This document shows, piece by piece, positions 55,614-64,000 of a stretch of 64,000 bases of DNA. Made by a program: the position numbers and the translations under genes. Origin of the DNA: Methylophilales bacterium (GTDB lineage: Bacteria > Pseudomonadota > Gammaproteobacteria > Burkholderiales > Methylophilaceae); NCBI GenBank assembly GCA_019823025.1, contig CP081940.1:248001-312000 (forward strand). The letters are read 5' to 3'. Every line of letters starts with the position of its first letter. Position 1 is the stretch's first letter. The notes under the pieces are model-generated. The model had not been told where the DNA came from. It did no database searches and was given only the letters and a program-made list of their open reading frames with translations.

Positions 55614-57650
55614 CTATTTAATTTTATCTTGGATGTTGGCCCCATAAATTTTTTCTTTCAAAAACTTAATTTGATCACGTGCATTTGCAGCTTTTTCAAA
55701 CTCAAGATTTCTTGCAGCTGACTGCATAACCTTCTCAAGCTTTCCGATTTCTTTTATTATTTGTGGTTCAGCTAAATCTTCGTACTTACGGTTTGACTTT
55801 GATATCGCTTTTTGTTTTTTAAACTCCTCTTCATCCTGAACACTTTCAATAATATCTTTAACTTTTTTCAAAATACCAACAGGTGTAATATTATTATCCT
55901 TATTGAATTTAATTTGTTTTTTTCTTCGTCTACTTGTCTCATCAATTGCTGCCTGCATACTCCTTGTAATACTATTGGCATAAAAAATTACCTTTCCATT
56001 TAAATTTCTTGCTGCCCTGCCGGCAGTCTGAATAAGTGATCTTTCAGACCTCAGAAATCCTTCCTTATCAGCATCCAATACAGCAACAAGAGATACCTCA
56101 GGTATATCAAGCCCTTCTCTCAATAAATTGATGCCAACAACCACATCAAATTTACCTAACCTTAAGTCTCTTATAATTTCTACCCTTTCGACGGTGTCTA
56201 TTTCAGAGTGAAGGTATCTCACCTTAATTGAGTGCTCGGTTAAATAGTCTGTGAGGTCTTCTGCCATCCTTTTTGTTAGTGTTGTTATCAATACTCTTTC
56301 ATTTGCCTCAACCCTAATTTTAATTTCGCTTAGTACATCATCCACTTGTGAATCTGCTGGTTTAATTTCTATCTTAGGATCTATTAAGCCAGTTGGCCTT
56401 ACGACCTGCTCCACAATGATTGGTGAATGCTTTTCCTCATAATCTGCAGGTGTTGCAGAAACAAATATACATTGCGGCATAATCGATTCAAATTCATTAA
56501 ACTTTAAGGGGCGATTATCATGAGCAGATGGCAATCTAAAACCATAATCAACAAGATTATTTTTTCTTGCACGATCTCCCTTTGACATACCCCCAATTTG
56601 AGGAACCGTGACGTGACTCTCATCAATAATCATTAATGCATTATTTGGGAGATAATTCAGTAAAGTTGGAGCTGGATCTCCAGCTTTTCTTCCAGATAAG
56701 TGCCGAGAATAATTTTCAATTCCTTTACAAAACCCAATTTCATTTAACATTTCTAGATCAAATTTTGTTCTTTGCTCTATTCTTTGTGCTTCAAGAAGCT
56801 TTCCTTCGGTTGTGTATTGTTTTACCCTCTCAACTAATTCTTTTTTAATCCTCTCGATAGCTTTTAATGTTGTTTCTCTTGGAGTTACATAGTGACTTGA
56901 TGGGTAGATGGTAAATCTTTTTAACTTATCAAAAAGTTGTCCAGTCAATGGGTCAAAAGCTGTGATAGATTCAATAACATCATCGAATAAGGTGATTCTA
57001 ATCGCAGTTTCTGAATTTTCTGCAGGAAATATATCTATAACATCTCCTCTAACCCTAAAACAACCCCTTGAAAAATCAAAATCATTTCGATCATATTGCA
57101 TTGAAACTAGCCGTAAAATAATATTTCTCTGAAGAATTTTTTCGTCAACTTGAATATGAAGAACCATTCCATGATAATCAACTGGATCTCCGATTCCATA
57201 AATAGCAGACACTGTTGCAACTATAATTGAGTCATCCCTTTCCAATAGGGATTTGGTTGCTGACAATCTCATTTGCTCTATGTGATCATTAATACTTGAA
57301 TCTTTTTCAATAAAGACATCTCTACCAGGAACGTAGGCTTCAGGCTGGTAATAATCGTAGTAGGAAACAAAATATTCGACTGCATTTTGCGGGAAAAAAT
57401 CTCTAAATTCTGAATAAAGCTGTGCAGCTAAAGTTTTATTCGGAGCCATCACGATTGAGGGTTTTCCTGTTTGTGCAATAACGTTAGCTATCGTAAAAGT
57501 TTTACCTGAGCCTGTAACGCCTAATAATGTTTGAAATTTTTCATTTTTATTTATACCATCTACCAAACTGTTTATAGCTTTGGGTTGATCACCGGCCGGT
57601 TTAAAAGGCTGATTTAAAATAAATGGGCTTTTAGGGAATGTTAAATTCAA
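55614..57650 (-). CDS. uvrB: Excinuclease ABC subunit B
   Basis: Damage-verifying helicase-like subunit of nucleotide excision repair, 678 residues. Walker A is [14 protein letters not shown]. The damage-probing beta-hairpin is in [20 protein letters not shown]. Helicase motifs include [19 protein letters not shown] and [13 protein letters not shown]. The C-terminal UvrC-binding helix pair is in [20 protein letters not shown]. Divergent from the protease gene. Confidence 0.97.
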   Translation of the reverse strand: MNLTFPKSPFILNQPFKPAGDQPKAINSLVDGINKNEKFQTLLGVTGSGKTFTIANVIAQTGKPSIVMAPNKTLAAQLYSEFRDFFPQNAVEYFVSYYDYYQPEAYVPGRDVFIEKDSSINDHIEQMRLSATKSLLERDDSIIVATVSAIYGIGDPVDYHGMVLHIQVDEKILQRNIILRLVSMQYDRNDFDFSRGCFRVRGDVIDIFPAENSETAIRITLFDDVIESITAFDPLTGQLFDKLKRFTIYPSSHYVTPRETTLKAIERIKKELVERVKQYTTEGKLLEAQRIEQRTKFDLEMLNEIGFCKGIENYSRHLSGRKAGDPAPTLLNYLPNNALMIIDESHVTVPQIGGMSKGDRARKNNLVDYGFRLPSAHDNRPLKFNEFESIMPQCIFVSATPADYEEKHSPIIVEQVVRPTGLIDPKIEIKPADSQVDDVLSEIKIRVEANERVLITTLTKRMAEDLTDYLTEHSIKVRYLHSEIDTVERVEIIRDLRLGKFDVVVGINLLREGLDIPEVSLVAVLDADKEGFLRSERSLIQTAGRAARNLNGKVIFYANSITRSMQAAIDETSRRRKKQIKFNKDNNITPVGILKKVKDIIESVQDEEEFKKQKAISKSNRKYEDLAEPQIIKEIGKLEKVMQSAARNLEFEKAANARDQIKFLKEKIYGANIQDKIK

Positions 57651-57746
57651 AATATCACTTTTTTTTAAAAAATTATTTATTAGTAGGAGAACTTTAATAA
57701 ATACTACCAGTCTCTACAAGTAATATTTAATTAACAGGAAATTTAA

Positions 57747-58736
57747 ATGTTTAAACTCTTCATAATAATACTCTCACTTAGCGCTTCTATTTCTACTCAT
57801 GCATTTGATAGAGAAAACCTCATGAAAGCATGGTCATCAAGTGTTGTTATCCGAGGCTATACAGATGATGGGTTAGCTTACGGATCGGGCGTGGTTGTCG
57901 CTAAAGACAAAGTAGTAACAAATTGCCACGTGCTCAGAAAAACAAAATCTCCATGGGTTTCTTTCGGTGATACAAGCTTTCCTGTTACTGGTGTGCAAGC
58001 AGATAGATGGCATGACTTATGTCTGCTATCAGTCTTCAATCTCCCGGTTGAGCCAGTTCCTTTAGGAAATAGCAAAAATTTAAAAAAGGGTCAGGAGATA
58101 GTTGGTATTGGACATTCTGGTGGAGCCCCAGTAGCGTTGACAACTGGTGGGAATGTCATCGCAACATATGATTTTGAAGGAGAAAATATAATTCTTAGCT
58201 CTGCGAAATTTAGAATGGGTGCAAGTGGTAGTGGTCTGTTTGACCTGAAGGGGAATCTTATTGGAATTAATACGTTTAAAACTACTGGCTACGGAAATTA
58301 TTACTCGCTTCCTGCAGACTGGATTAAACCACTTATGAGTATGGAAATGGAAACAGTTTTTCCGATTAATGGTAAAGCTCTTTGGGAAGAGGATGAAGAT
58401 AAAAAACCATATTTTTTAAAAATTGCTATACCAAAAACAAAAAAAAATTGGGCTGAACTAGAGTTGGTAACTGAAGAATGGGTTGAAAAAGAACCAAATA
58501 ATACTGAAGCCTGGTATGAGCTTGGATATGCTTACGAAAAATTGAATAAGGTTGCTGAGGCCTTGGTTGCATATGACAAAGCTTTAGAGATCGATCAAAA
58601 TAATTCTGACGCGCTTCTAAGGGAAGCTGTAATCTATAAAAACAAAGGCGATGAAAATAAGGTTGCTCAAATACAGGCAACATTAAATGATGTTGATCCA
58701 AATAAAGCTTGGATACTTAAAAATAATAAATACTAA
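57747..58736 (+). CDS. Secreted trypsin-like serine protease with TPR repeats
   Basis: Exported protease of 329 residues. A signal peptide (LFIIILSLSASISTHAF) is followed by a chymotrypsin-like domain. The probable triad is His61 in VVTNCHVL, Asp90 in DRWHDLCLLSV and Ser160 in MGASGSGLF. After about residue 225 there are two TPR-like repeats, for example NTEAWYELGYAYEKLNKVAE and ALVAYDKALEIDQNNSDALL, which may bind partner proteins. It lacks a PDZ domain, so it is not a standard DegP. Confidence 0.83.
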   Translation: MFKLFIIILSLSASISTHAFDRENLMKAWSSSVVIRGYTDDGLAYGSGVVVAKDKVVTNCHVLRKTKSPWVSFGDTSFPVTGVQADRWHDLCLLSVFNLPVEPVPLGNSKNLKKGQEIVGIGHSGGAPVALTTGGNVIATYDFEGENIILSSAKFRMGASGSGLFDLKGNLIGINTFKTTGYGNYYSLPADWIKPLMSMEMETVFPINGKALWEEDEDKKPYFLKIAIPKTKKNWAELELVTEEWVEKEPNNTEAWYELGYAYEKLNKVAEALVAYDKALEIDQNNSDALLREAVIYKNKGDENKVAQIQATLNDVDPNKAWILKNNKY

Positions 58737-58809
58737 ATTACAAACAAATATTTAATCTAAAAGATTTTTAAAGTAAAATTAAACTTCTTTATAAATAACT
58801 GGATTTTTT

Positions 58810-60015
58810 GTGAGTAAGTTAGTCCTTTCGAAATGTATGGGTCGTATTCAAGAATCGCCCACACTTGCCATCACTGCCAAAGCACTTAAATTAAAATCAG
58901 AAGGAAAGGACATTATTGGTTTAGCCGCTGGTGAGCCTGATTTTGATACGCCTGATTTTATTAAGAATGCAGCTATCGAAGCTATTCAAGCAGGTTTCAC
59001 TAAATATACTGCGGCAACTGGTACTCCAAGCCTAAAAAAAGCGATTGTAACGAAGTTTGAAAGAGAAAATAATTTAACATACGATACAAGTGAGGTTATT
59101 GTTGGGACTGGAGGTAAGCAATGCATTTTTAATTTATGTCTTGCTACTCTTGATCAAGGAGATGAGGTTATCATCCCCGCGCCTTACTGGGTTTCTTACA
59201 CTGATATTGCTGAACTCACAGGAGCAAAGTCAATTGTCGTGTCATGTGGAATCGAACAAGAGTTTAAGATGATTCCATCACAACTAGAAGACGCTATTTC
59301 TAAAAATACTAAACTCGTTTTGATTAATTCTCCATCAAACCCAACTGGGTCAGTCTATTCCAGAGATGAGTTAAAAGAGTTAGCAAAAGTTTTATTAAAT
59401 CACCCAAATATATTGATAGGCACTGATGATATTTATGAAAAAATTAACCTAAATGGTGAACCTTTTTATAATATCGTTATGGTTGAACCAAGACTCAAAG
59501 ATAGAACTATAATCCTGAGTGGTGTTTCTAAAGCCTATTCTATGACTGGGTGGAGAATTGGATACGCAGCAGGACCTTCATCTATTATTAAAGCAATGGG
59601 AATACTGCAATCGCAATCTACATCTAACCCAACGTCGATATCACAAGTTGCTGCAGAAGCTGCACTCAACAGTGATCAATCATGCATTACACCAATGGTT
59701 AAAGCTTTTAAAGAAAGGCATCGTTTTGTTGTAAATGCCTTTAACAATATTAAGGGCATAAAGTGTATAGATGCAAAGGGGGCTTTTTATTCCTTCCCTT
59801 ATGCGCAGGAAGCAATAAATAAATTATTCAATGACGGCAAACTTAAAGAAAATAATGACATCGCTTTTTCTGAATATCTACTTGAGACAAAAGGCATTGC
59901 TGTTGTGCCAGGAACCGCATTTGGTGCTCCTAATTACTTCAGAATATCTTTTGCAACATCATTGGATAATTTAGAAAAAGCACTTAAGCGCATTAAAGAA
60001 GCAATAGAAGACTAG
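58810..60015 (+). CDS. aspC: Aspartate aminotransferase (class I, aspartate/prephenate type)
   Basis: PLP-dependent enzyme that exchanges aspartate and oxaloacetate, 401 residues, starting at a GTG. Motifs are LAAGEPDFDTPDFIKNAA, VIIPAPYWVSYTDIAELTGA, INSPSNPTGSVYS, and the PLP Lys in LSGVSKAYSMTGWRIGYAAG. The C-terminus GTAFGAPNYFRISFATS holds the substrate Arg. The sequence fits the class Ib group, in which some members also use prephenate. tRNA-Asn follows after 45 bases. Confidence 0.93.
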   Translation: MSKLVLSKCMGRIQESPTLAITAKALKLKSEGKDIIGLAAGEPDFDTPDFIKNAAIEAIQAGFTKYTAATGTPSLKKAIVTKFERENNLTYDTSEVIVGTGGKQCIFNLCLATLDQGDEVIIPAPYWVSYTDIAELTGAKSIVVSCGIEQEFKMIPSQLEDAISKNTKLVLINSPSNPTGSVYSRDELKELAKVLLNHPNILIGTDDIYEKINLNGEPFYNIVMVEPRLKDRTIILSGVSKAYSMTGWRIGYAAGPSSIIKAMGILQSQSTSNPTSISQVAAEAALNSDQSCITPMVKAFKERHRFVVNAFNNIKGIKCIDAKGAFYSFPYAQEAINKLFNDGKLKENNDIAFSEYLLETKGIAVVPGTAFGAPNYFRISFATSLDNLEKALKRIKEAIED

Positions 60016-60060
60016 ATTCAATTTAAAAGCTTTGTTAAAATGCACGCTGTTTAAAGTTAT

Positions 60061-60136
60061 TCCTCAATAGCTCAGTTGGTAGAGCACATGACTGTTAATC
60101 ATGTTGTCCCTGGTTCGAGCCCAGGTTGAGGAGCCA
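60061..60136 (+). tRNA. tRNA-Asn (GTT)
   Basis: It starts TCCTCAATAGCTCAGTTGG. The anticodon loop in ATGACTGTTAATCAT gives GTT, the T arm is TGGTTCGAGCCCA, and CCA is encoded. TCCTCAA pairs with TTGAGGA. Length is 76 bases. A terminator hairpin follows. Confidence 0.97.
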
Positions 60137-60143
60137 AAAAAAT

Positions 60144-60169
60144 AAAAGGCTTCTATAAAGAGGCCTTTT
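60144..60169 (+). terminator. Intrinsic terminator after tRNA-Asn
   Basis: AAAAGGCTTCT, loop ATAA, and AGAGGCCTTTT form an 11-pair stem with one G-U pair. The T at the 3' arm and the following TATAT give the usual A/U-rich tail. Confidence 0.82.
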
Positions 60170-60184
60170 ATATATCAAAAGAGT

Positions 60185-60332
60185 ATGATTAAAATAACTC
60201 TGGAGACTGCCAATCAATTTCTTAAAAAAAATATGTTTATTATCAGCAATATGCCTGATAGCTTATTTTTGTTTCCCAGTTACAGGTTACTTTACATTCC
60301 TCATTGTCTTTCTTATTTTTGGCATAGTAGAC
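60185..60332 (+). other. Out-of-frame 5' region of the hydroxylase gene, with an A8 run
   Basis: The frame of the downstream hydroxylase is open back to 60198 and encodes a hydrophobic anchor (ICLLSAICLIAYFCFPVTG, then FLIVFLIFGIVDVL) but has no ATG, GTG or TTG there. An ATG at 60185, in another frame, reads MIKITLETANQFLKK and reaches a run of eight A at 60224-60231. Loss of one A would fuse the two into a single membrane-anchored N-terminus. Confidence 0.65.
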
Positions 60333-61010
60333 GTGCTGAGACATCAAAACGTAAACAAATTTTTATTAAAAAAATATTTTTTAAGTAAGGGTATCCTTAC
60401 TTTTATTCTGTCTCCCATAAATTTATTCTCAGATTTAATAAGCAAGGCAAACAGTCATCACTTTAAACTTTCATCGATGCCAAAATCACATCAAGATGAA
60501 ATTAATGAAATTATTAGGCTTTTTGATAAAAATAAAATACAAATCAAAAAACAATTTCATAAAGAGAAACATAGCAAAAGGACAATGATATTTTATCGTT
60601 GGTATGGGAATCAGCTAAATAAGTCTATACCTGACCTTAATAAAGACTTTAAATATATTAAAACAATAGGTGTATCCTTATTTAGAGAGAAAACTAGAAC
60701 ATCAAAACATTTTGGTCCGCTAAGATTAAGTTACCGAGTTTTATACAATTTTAACAAAGTAAAGAATCCCGGCTCATTCATTGAAGTTGATAATGTAAAA
60801 AACCGCTGGAAGGATAACCCATTGTTCATCTTTGATGATACCTTAATTCATCAAAGTATAAATGAGGAGGATGATTTGAGGTACTGTGCATTCATAGATA
60901 TTTTGCGTCCGACCTATTCATATTTCACGCTTAATTTCTTAATGCATTGCGTAAACTTTTTTATGAAATATAGTAAGGGAATTTTTTATAAAAACTGGAA
61001 GGTATTATAA
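60333..61010 (+). CDS. Aspartyl/asparaginyl beta-hydroxylase family protein (LpxO-like)
   Basis: Iron- and 2-oxoglutarate-dependent dioxygenase. The 225 residues from the GTG at 60333 contain the catalytic domain, with the first His region in TRTSKHFGPLRLSYRVLYNF and the second in LFIFDDTLIHQSINEEDD, followed by LRYCAFIDILRPTYS. Such proteins hydroxylate protein residues or, as LpxO, lipid A acyl chains. The GTG start is probably not real: the same frame upstream encodes two hydrophobic stretches like the LpxO membrane anchor, see the A8 region at 60185-60332. Confidence 0.8.
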   Translation: MLRHQNVNKFLLKKYFLSKGILTFILSPINLFSDLISKANSHHFKLSSMPKSHQDEINEIIRLFDKNKIQIKKQFHKEKHSKRTMIFYRWYGNQLNKSIPDLNKDFKYIKTIGVSLFREKTRTSKHFGPLRLSYRVLYNFNKVKNPGSFIEVDNVKNRWKDNPLFIFDDTLIHQSINEEDDLRYCAFIDILRPTYSYFTLNFLMHCVNFFMKYSKGIFYKNWKVL

Positions 61011-61021
61011 AAAAACAGCGT

Positions 61022-61765
61022 CTATAATTTTCTTTGTCTGTTAATTTCATATAAACAGATGCCTGAGGCAACACTTACATTTAAACTTTCAACTTGCCCC
61101 AACATTGGAATTGAAAAAATATCATCACATAACTCCTTTGTTAAGCGCCTCATTCCTTTTCCTTCAGACCCCATCACTATAGCAATAGAACCTTTAAAGT
61201 TAGTTTTTTGAAGGGGTTTGTTTGCATCATCATCAGTTCCATAAACAAAAACGTTTGAATTTTTTAGGTATCTGATTGTTCTAGCTAAATTTGTTACAAC
61301 GACAAACGGGACAGACTCCGCTCCACCACATGCAACCTTCCTTACAGTCGCGTTTAATCCTACCGCATTATCTTTTGGGCAGATTAGTGCATCAACACCC
61401 ATAGCATCAGCAACCCTAAAACAAGCACCAAGGTTATGTGGATCAACGACACCATCAAGGATTAAAAATAAAAGAGGCTTGTCATAATTTTCTTCAATAA
61501 TATCTTCAACGGTTACATACTTATTTTGAGATTCTCTCACTAAAGCCACCACACCTTGATGCTTATTGCTAGAAACCATGCCATCAAGTCTATCTTTGGT
61601 TGATAAATGAAATTTAACTTCATTTATTTTAATTATCTTCATTAAATCATTTACTCTGCCATCGGACCGTGCCTCATCAATAAATACCTCCTTTACAACC
61701 AAAGGGTCTAACCTTATTTGTGAGGTAATTGAATGGAATCCATATATTTTTTTTTCAGTACTCAT
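61022..61765 (-). CDS. rlmB: 23S rRNA (guanosine-2'-O-)-methyltransferase RlmB
   Basis: SpoU-type methyltransferase that modifies a conserved guanosine of 23S rRNA, 247 residues. The N-terminal L30e-like domain begins KKIYGFHSITSQIRLDPL. SPOUT motifs are LDGVVDPHNLGACFRVADAM, IVMGSEGKGMRRL and IPMLGQVESLNVSVASGI. Its ATG overlaps the rnr stop by 4 bases, the usual rnr-rlmB pair. Confidence 0.95.
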   Translation of the reverse strand: MSTEKKIYGFHSITSQIRLDPLVVKEVFIDEARSDGRVNDLMKIIKINEVKFHLSTKDRLDGMVSSNKHQGVVALVRESQNKYVTVEDIIEENYDKPLLFLILDGVVDPHNLGACFRVADAMGVDALICPKDNAVGLNATVRKVACGGAESVPFVVVTNLARTIRYLKNSNVFVYGTDDDANKPLQKTNFKGSIAIVMGSEGKGMRRLTKELCDDIFSIPMLGQVESLNVSVASGICLYEINRQRKL

Positions 61766-63999
61766 TTTTTCTTTCTTCGTTTAATTTTTTTCTTGCTTTT
61801 TTCAGCCCTGATAAATGATTTTTTAAATTTTTTGGAAGGTTTTTTTTGTGAGCTGATTAATCCTAAATCAATTTTTATTGAATCTAAATCAACCCTGATA
61901 ACCTTTATCTCCAACCGATCACCAAGCCGATAGGTTAAGTTCGTCTTTTCACCTACCATTGCATGTCTTGCTTTATCGTAGGTAAAGTAATCATTCCCTA
62001 ACTCAGTGACATGTAAAAGCCCTTCGATATATATATCATCAAGCTCCATAAATAAACCAAAGCCCGTTACGCCTGCAACCGTACCCCAAAAACTCTCCCC
62101 TACCTTATCTTGCATAAAGTAACACTTCAGCCAGGATTCAACATCCCTTGTGGCATCATCAGCTGTCCTTTCAGTAGTTGAACAATGCAATGCTATTGCT
62201 TCAATATTTTTAATCTTAGGGTTCTTACCATCAAGTTGTGACTTAATTGCCCGATGAACCAGTAAATCAGGATATCTCCTAATAGGCGAAGTAAAGTGAG
62301 TATATGCTGAATAGGCGAGACCAAAATGGCCTAGATTTTTACTGCTGTAAGCAGCTTGCTGCATTGACCTCAGTAAAACGGTTTGTAATAAATGTGCATC
62401 AGGTCGATTAGCAATTTTTTTTAATATTTCCCCATAATCCTTAACTGTAGGTTCCGATCCACCTCCCAATGTAAGACCAAAATCAAGTAAAAAATCTCTT
62501 AGGTTTGTTAATTTTTCTTCTGATGGGGTCTCATGATTTCGGTATATACCATCTCCAGGGTTATCTAATAGATAGTTTGCTGCACAAACATTTGCAGACA
62601 ACATACATTCTTCTATGATTCGATGAGCCTCATTTCTATAAATGGGTTTTATAAAGTCTATTTTTCCCTTGTCATTGAAGACAATTGAAGTTTCAGTTGA
62701 ATCAAAATCAATAGCGCCTCTTTTCTCCCTTTTTTTCGACAGAAGCTTAAATAGATTTTGTAAATTCACTAAATCCTTATATGATTTTTCATATTCTTTT
62801 TTTAATGTCTGGTCGTTCTTATTGAGGATTTTATCAACAATAGTATAGGTTAGTCTTGCCTTTGAGTTCATTACGGAAGGATAAAATTTATACTTTGTTA
62901 TATCTCCATTCAAATCAAAAGTCATATCACAGACCATGCACAATCGATCAACGTGCGGGTTTAGCGAACAAAGACCGTTTGAAAGCGCCTCAGGCAGCAT
63001 GGGTATAACACGCCTTGGAAAGTAAACCGAGTTACCTCTTTCAATTGCAGACTCATTTAACATTGAGGTCTCTTTAACATAAGTACTAACGTCAGCAATT
63101 GCAACAACCAACCGCCAACTATCTTTTTTTTGCTCTGCATAAACTGCGTCGTCAAAATCTCTTGCAGACTCACCATCAATAGTTACTAGAGGTAAATCTC
63201 TTATATCAATCCGGCCCTTGAAATCTTTTTCCTTTACCTCTTGATCAAAAGACTCAGCCTCATTGATAACCTCCTTTTTGAACTCATAGGGTAGATTATG
63301 TTTTCTTAAAGCAATTTCTATTTCAATGCCACTATCAGAGTAATTTCCGAGAATATTTATCACTTTACCCATAGGCTTACTTCTAAAGCTAGGTTGGGTT
63401 GTTATCTCTACCTCAACGACATCACCTGTTTTTGCATCAAGATCCAAATCATATGGAATTAATATATCTTGGCTTATTCTTTTATCTTCAGCTGAAACCA
63501 CTGTCACGCCCTGACCCTGAATAACCCTTCCCACTAAAACCTTATTTACTCTCTCCAATACTTCAACAATCTTCCCCTCCAACCTACCCCTTCTATCCTG
63601 GCCTGTTACCTGAACCATGACACGATCTTTATTAAATACTTGAGACATTTCTCTTGGAGATAGAAAAACATCATCCATTTCTTCGTCGTCTGGTATCAAA
63701 AAACCATAACCATCAGGGTGACCCATCACTCGACCCGAGCTTAAATTTATTTTTTTTGATATGCAAAGAACATCTTTGCGATTAATTAAGATTTGTCCTT
63801 GTCGTTCCATTGCTCGTATTCTTTTTTCAAAAAAAATAATTTCATCATCTTGAATCTCTAAAATTTTTATCAAGTCTAACTTTTTCACAGGAACTCCATG
63901 CTCATCCATCACTTGTAGGATTAGTTCTCTGCTCGGTATTGGGTTTTCATAAAGCTCAGATTCTCGAGCTAATTGAGGATCAAGCCTTCTGTTTTGTTT
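61762..63999 (-). CDS. rnr: Ribonuclease R (5' partial)
   Basis: Processive 3'-5' exoribonuclease. The frame stays open past the ATG at 63912 to the window edge and encodes ARESELYENPIPSRELILQV, a normal RNase R lead-in, so the true start lies outside. Cold-shock domains come first (GHPDGYGFLIPDDEEMDDVF). The RNB domain has the catalytic Asp cluster in DGESARDFDDAVYA, and YAHFTSPIRRYPDLLVHRA. An S1 domain (FWGTVAGVTGFGLFMELDDI) and a Lys-rich tail end the protein. Confidence 0.95.
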   Translation of the reverse strand, partial: KQNRRLDPQLARESELYENPIPSRELILQVMDEHGVPVKKLDLIKILEIQDDEIIFFEKRIRAMERQGQILINRKDVLCISKKINLSSGRVMGHPDGYGFLIPDDEEMDDVFLSPREMSQVFNKDRVMVQVTGQDRRGRLEGKIVEVLERVNKVLVGRVIQGQGVTVVSAEDKRISQDILIPYDLDLDAKTGDVVEVEITTQPSFRSKPMGKVINILGNYSDSGIEIEIALRKHNLPYEFKKEVINEAESFDQEVKEKDFKGRIDIRDLPLVTIDGESARDFDDAVYAEQKKDSWRLVVAIADVSTYVKETSMLNESAIERGNSVYFPRRVIPMLPEALSNGLCSLNPHVDRLCMVCDMTFDLNGDITKYKFYPSVMNSKARLTYTIVDKILNKNDQTLKKEYEKSYKDLVNLQNLFKLLSKKREKRGAIDFDSTETSIVFNDKGKIDFIKPIYRNEAHRIIEECMLSANVCAANYLLDNPGDGIYRNHETPSEEKLTNLRDFLLDFGLTLGGGSEPTVKDYGEILKKIANRPDAHLLQTVLLRSMQQAAYSSKNLGHFGLAYSAYTHFTSPIRRYPDLLVHRAIKSQLDGKNPKIKNIEAIALHCSTTERTADDATRDVESWLKCYFMQDKVGESFWGTVAGVTGFGLFMELDDIYIEGLLHVTELGNDYFTYDKARHAMVGEKTNLTYRLGDRLEIKVIRVDLDSIKIDLGLISSQKKPSKKFKKSFIRAEKSKKKIKRRKKK

Positions 64000-64000
64000 T

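Noticed and set aside
58426..58701. 91-residue minus-strand frame in the protease gene
   Set aside because: It is antisense to the TPR region, with no independent support.

Overview
The window looks like a piece of the streamlined, AT-rich chromosome of a pelagic methylotrophic betaproteobacterium (Methylophilaceae, OM43/Methylopumilus type). This is inferred from the ribulose monophosphate (RuMP) cycle genes hxlA, hxlB and tal beside ppsA, from the betaproteobacterial order tig-clpP-clpX-lon-tRNAs-ppiD, from the proteorhodopsin and retinal cluster, and from very short intergenic gaps. No insertion sequence, prophage, CRISPR array or rRNA operon was seen, and no gene-free gap exceeds 300 bases.

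Layout. 1-7.2 kb: the 3' part of mltD, a peptide-type ABC transporter (binding protein plus two permeases, no ATPase), fabI and convergent ppiD. 7.3-13.3 kb: tRNA-Asp, tRNA-Val, lon, clpX, clpP, tig and tRNA-Leu, all on the minus strand; a sigma-32-like promoter lies before lon. 13.5-19.1 kb: a heavy-metal-type RND efflux operon. 19.1-23.2 kb, minus strand: phhB, pabB, hxlB, hxlA and tal, with a near-consensus promoter before hxlA and terminators after hxlA and hxlB. 23.5-28.3 kb: ppsA, ppsR, a Cys-type glutathione peroxidase, a thermonuclease and a secreted protein of unknown function. 28.3-34.4 kb: a second RND tripartite operon with a small membrane protein coupled to its end.

34.4-44.4 kb is a light island. 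A blue-tuned proteorhodopsin is followed by a terminator, then a second xanthorhodopsin-like opsin, then crtE, crtI, crtB, crtY and blh in a tightly packed operon that makes beta-carotene and retinal. An Fe-S photolyase-related gene and a CRY-DASH gene flank it. The second opsin has lost both the retinal Schiff-base lysine (Leu226) and the primary proton acceptor (Gly89), so it cannot be an ordinary pump. This is the most interesting item in the window.

44.5-46.9 kb is a copper or mercury handling module: pseudoazurin, a CsoR-type repressor with a matching operator, an unknown outer-membrane-like protein, and MerP-like and MerT-like proteins, next to tRNA-Ser. 47-50 kb: def, an MTA/MTI phosphorylase, and hpnC-hpnD without hpnE. 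50-57.7 kb, minus strand: radA, alr, dnaB, rplI, rpsR, priB, rpsF and uvrB. S6 has an unusual repetitive Lys/Ala/Pro tail encoded by 18-bp tandem repeats. 57.7-64 kb: a secreted protease with TPRs, aspartate aminotransferase, tRNA-Asn, an aspartyl/asparaginyl beta-hydroxylase with an apparent A8 frameshift at its 5' end, rlmB, and the 5'-truncated rnr.

Together the genes describe formaldehyde assimilation by RuMP, light-assisted energy capture with local DNA repair, metal and drug efflux, and housekeeping replication, translation and proteolysis. Everything here was read by eye from sequence; no database search was run.
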